From Promethearchaeota archaeon (lineage in GTDB: Archaea; Asgardarchaeota; Lokiarchaeia; Sigynarchaeales; SOKP01), in the NCBI GenBank assembly GCA_019057775.1, contig JAHLWT010000257.1:1-5978 (forward strand): 5,978 nt of DNA, in the 5' to 3' direction. The translations under genes and the position numbers were made by a program. Shown here piece after piece: positions 5,928 through 5,978 of the stretch. The notes beneath the pieces are model-generated. The model was not told the origin of the DNA, did no database searches, and saw only the letters and a program-made list of their open reading frames with translations. How positions within the stretch are numbered: position 1 is the stretch's first letter; the number at the start of each line of letters is the position of its first letter.

Positions 5928-5959
5928 CAAATTTAATAAAGAAAAGAGAAGTTTATCAA
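5928..5959 (-). promoter_or_regulatory. Bacteroidota-type promoter of the small lipoprotein gene
   Basis: On the minus strand TAAATTTG (5935 to 5928) is an exact TAnnTTTG match, with TTG at 5959 to 5957 lying 21 bp upstream. Transcription would start near 5923-5925, about 30 bases before the ATG at 5893. The -7 octamer is identical to the one in front of the tetR-like gene, but the operator repeats found there are absent here, suggesting constitutive or differently controlled expression. Confidence 0.6.
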
Positions 5960-5978
5960 TAAAATTCCATTTTTTTGT

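Overview
The window looks like chromosomal DNA from a member of the Bacteroidota, probably an environmental Bacteroidales or Marinilabiliales-like lineage (the rank below phylum is a guess). The evidence is low GC, A-rich leaders instead of strong Shine-Dalgarno sites, three good matches to the Bacteroidota promoter pattern (TTG, about 20 bp, TAnnTTTG), many lipoprotein-type signal peptides, and intergenic palindromes of a kind often seen in this phylum. No rRNA, tRNA, CRISPR array, intact insertion sequence or phage gene is visible.

Left part (1-2198, all on the minus strand): the start of an efflux or secretion operon. A TetR-family regulator comes first and overlaps a TolC-type outer-membrane channel gene by 4 bases (ATGA). 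After a 164-bp gap with a degenerate palindromic repeat comes the N-terminus of a lipoprotein. From its sequence and position it is probably the HlyD-type membrane fusion protein of an ABC exporter that continues beyond the window. The promoter before tetR has a TAnnTTTG box abutting two tandem 13-bp repeats, a likely autoregulatory operator.

Middle (about 2199-2837): a gene-free divergent intergenic region. It carries two copies of a three-hairpin element (2440-2524 on plus, 2644-2727 on minus) in inverted orientation. Internal spacings are identical and some stem changes are compensatory, while the linkers have diverged. The rest appears to be decayed repeat DNA.

Right part (2838-5978): a promoter drives an exported M28-family zinc aminopeptidase with a C-terminal PDZ domain. 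It is followed on the same strand by an unrecognised membrane protein with a periplasmic domain and four C-terminal helices. That gene converges on a small, very acidic lipoprotein gene on the minus strand, and the two share a strong 12-bp-stem terminator whose T-tract serves the minus strand.

The left operon is a drug or lipophile efflux type of locus under local repression. The right-hand genes are envelope functions with no obvious link to it. I see no clear new defence or mobile system; the paired three-hairpin element is the most interesting unexplained structure.
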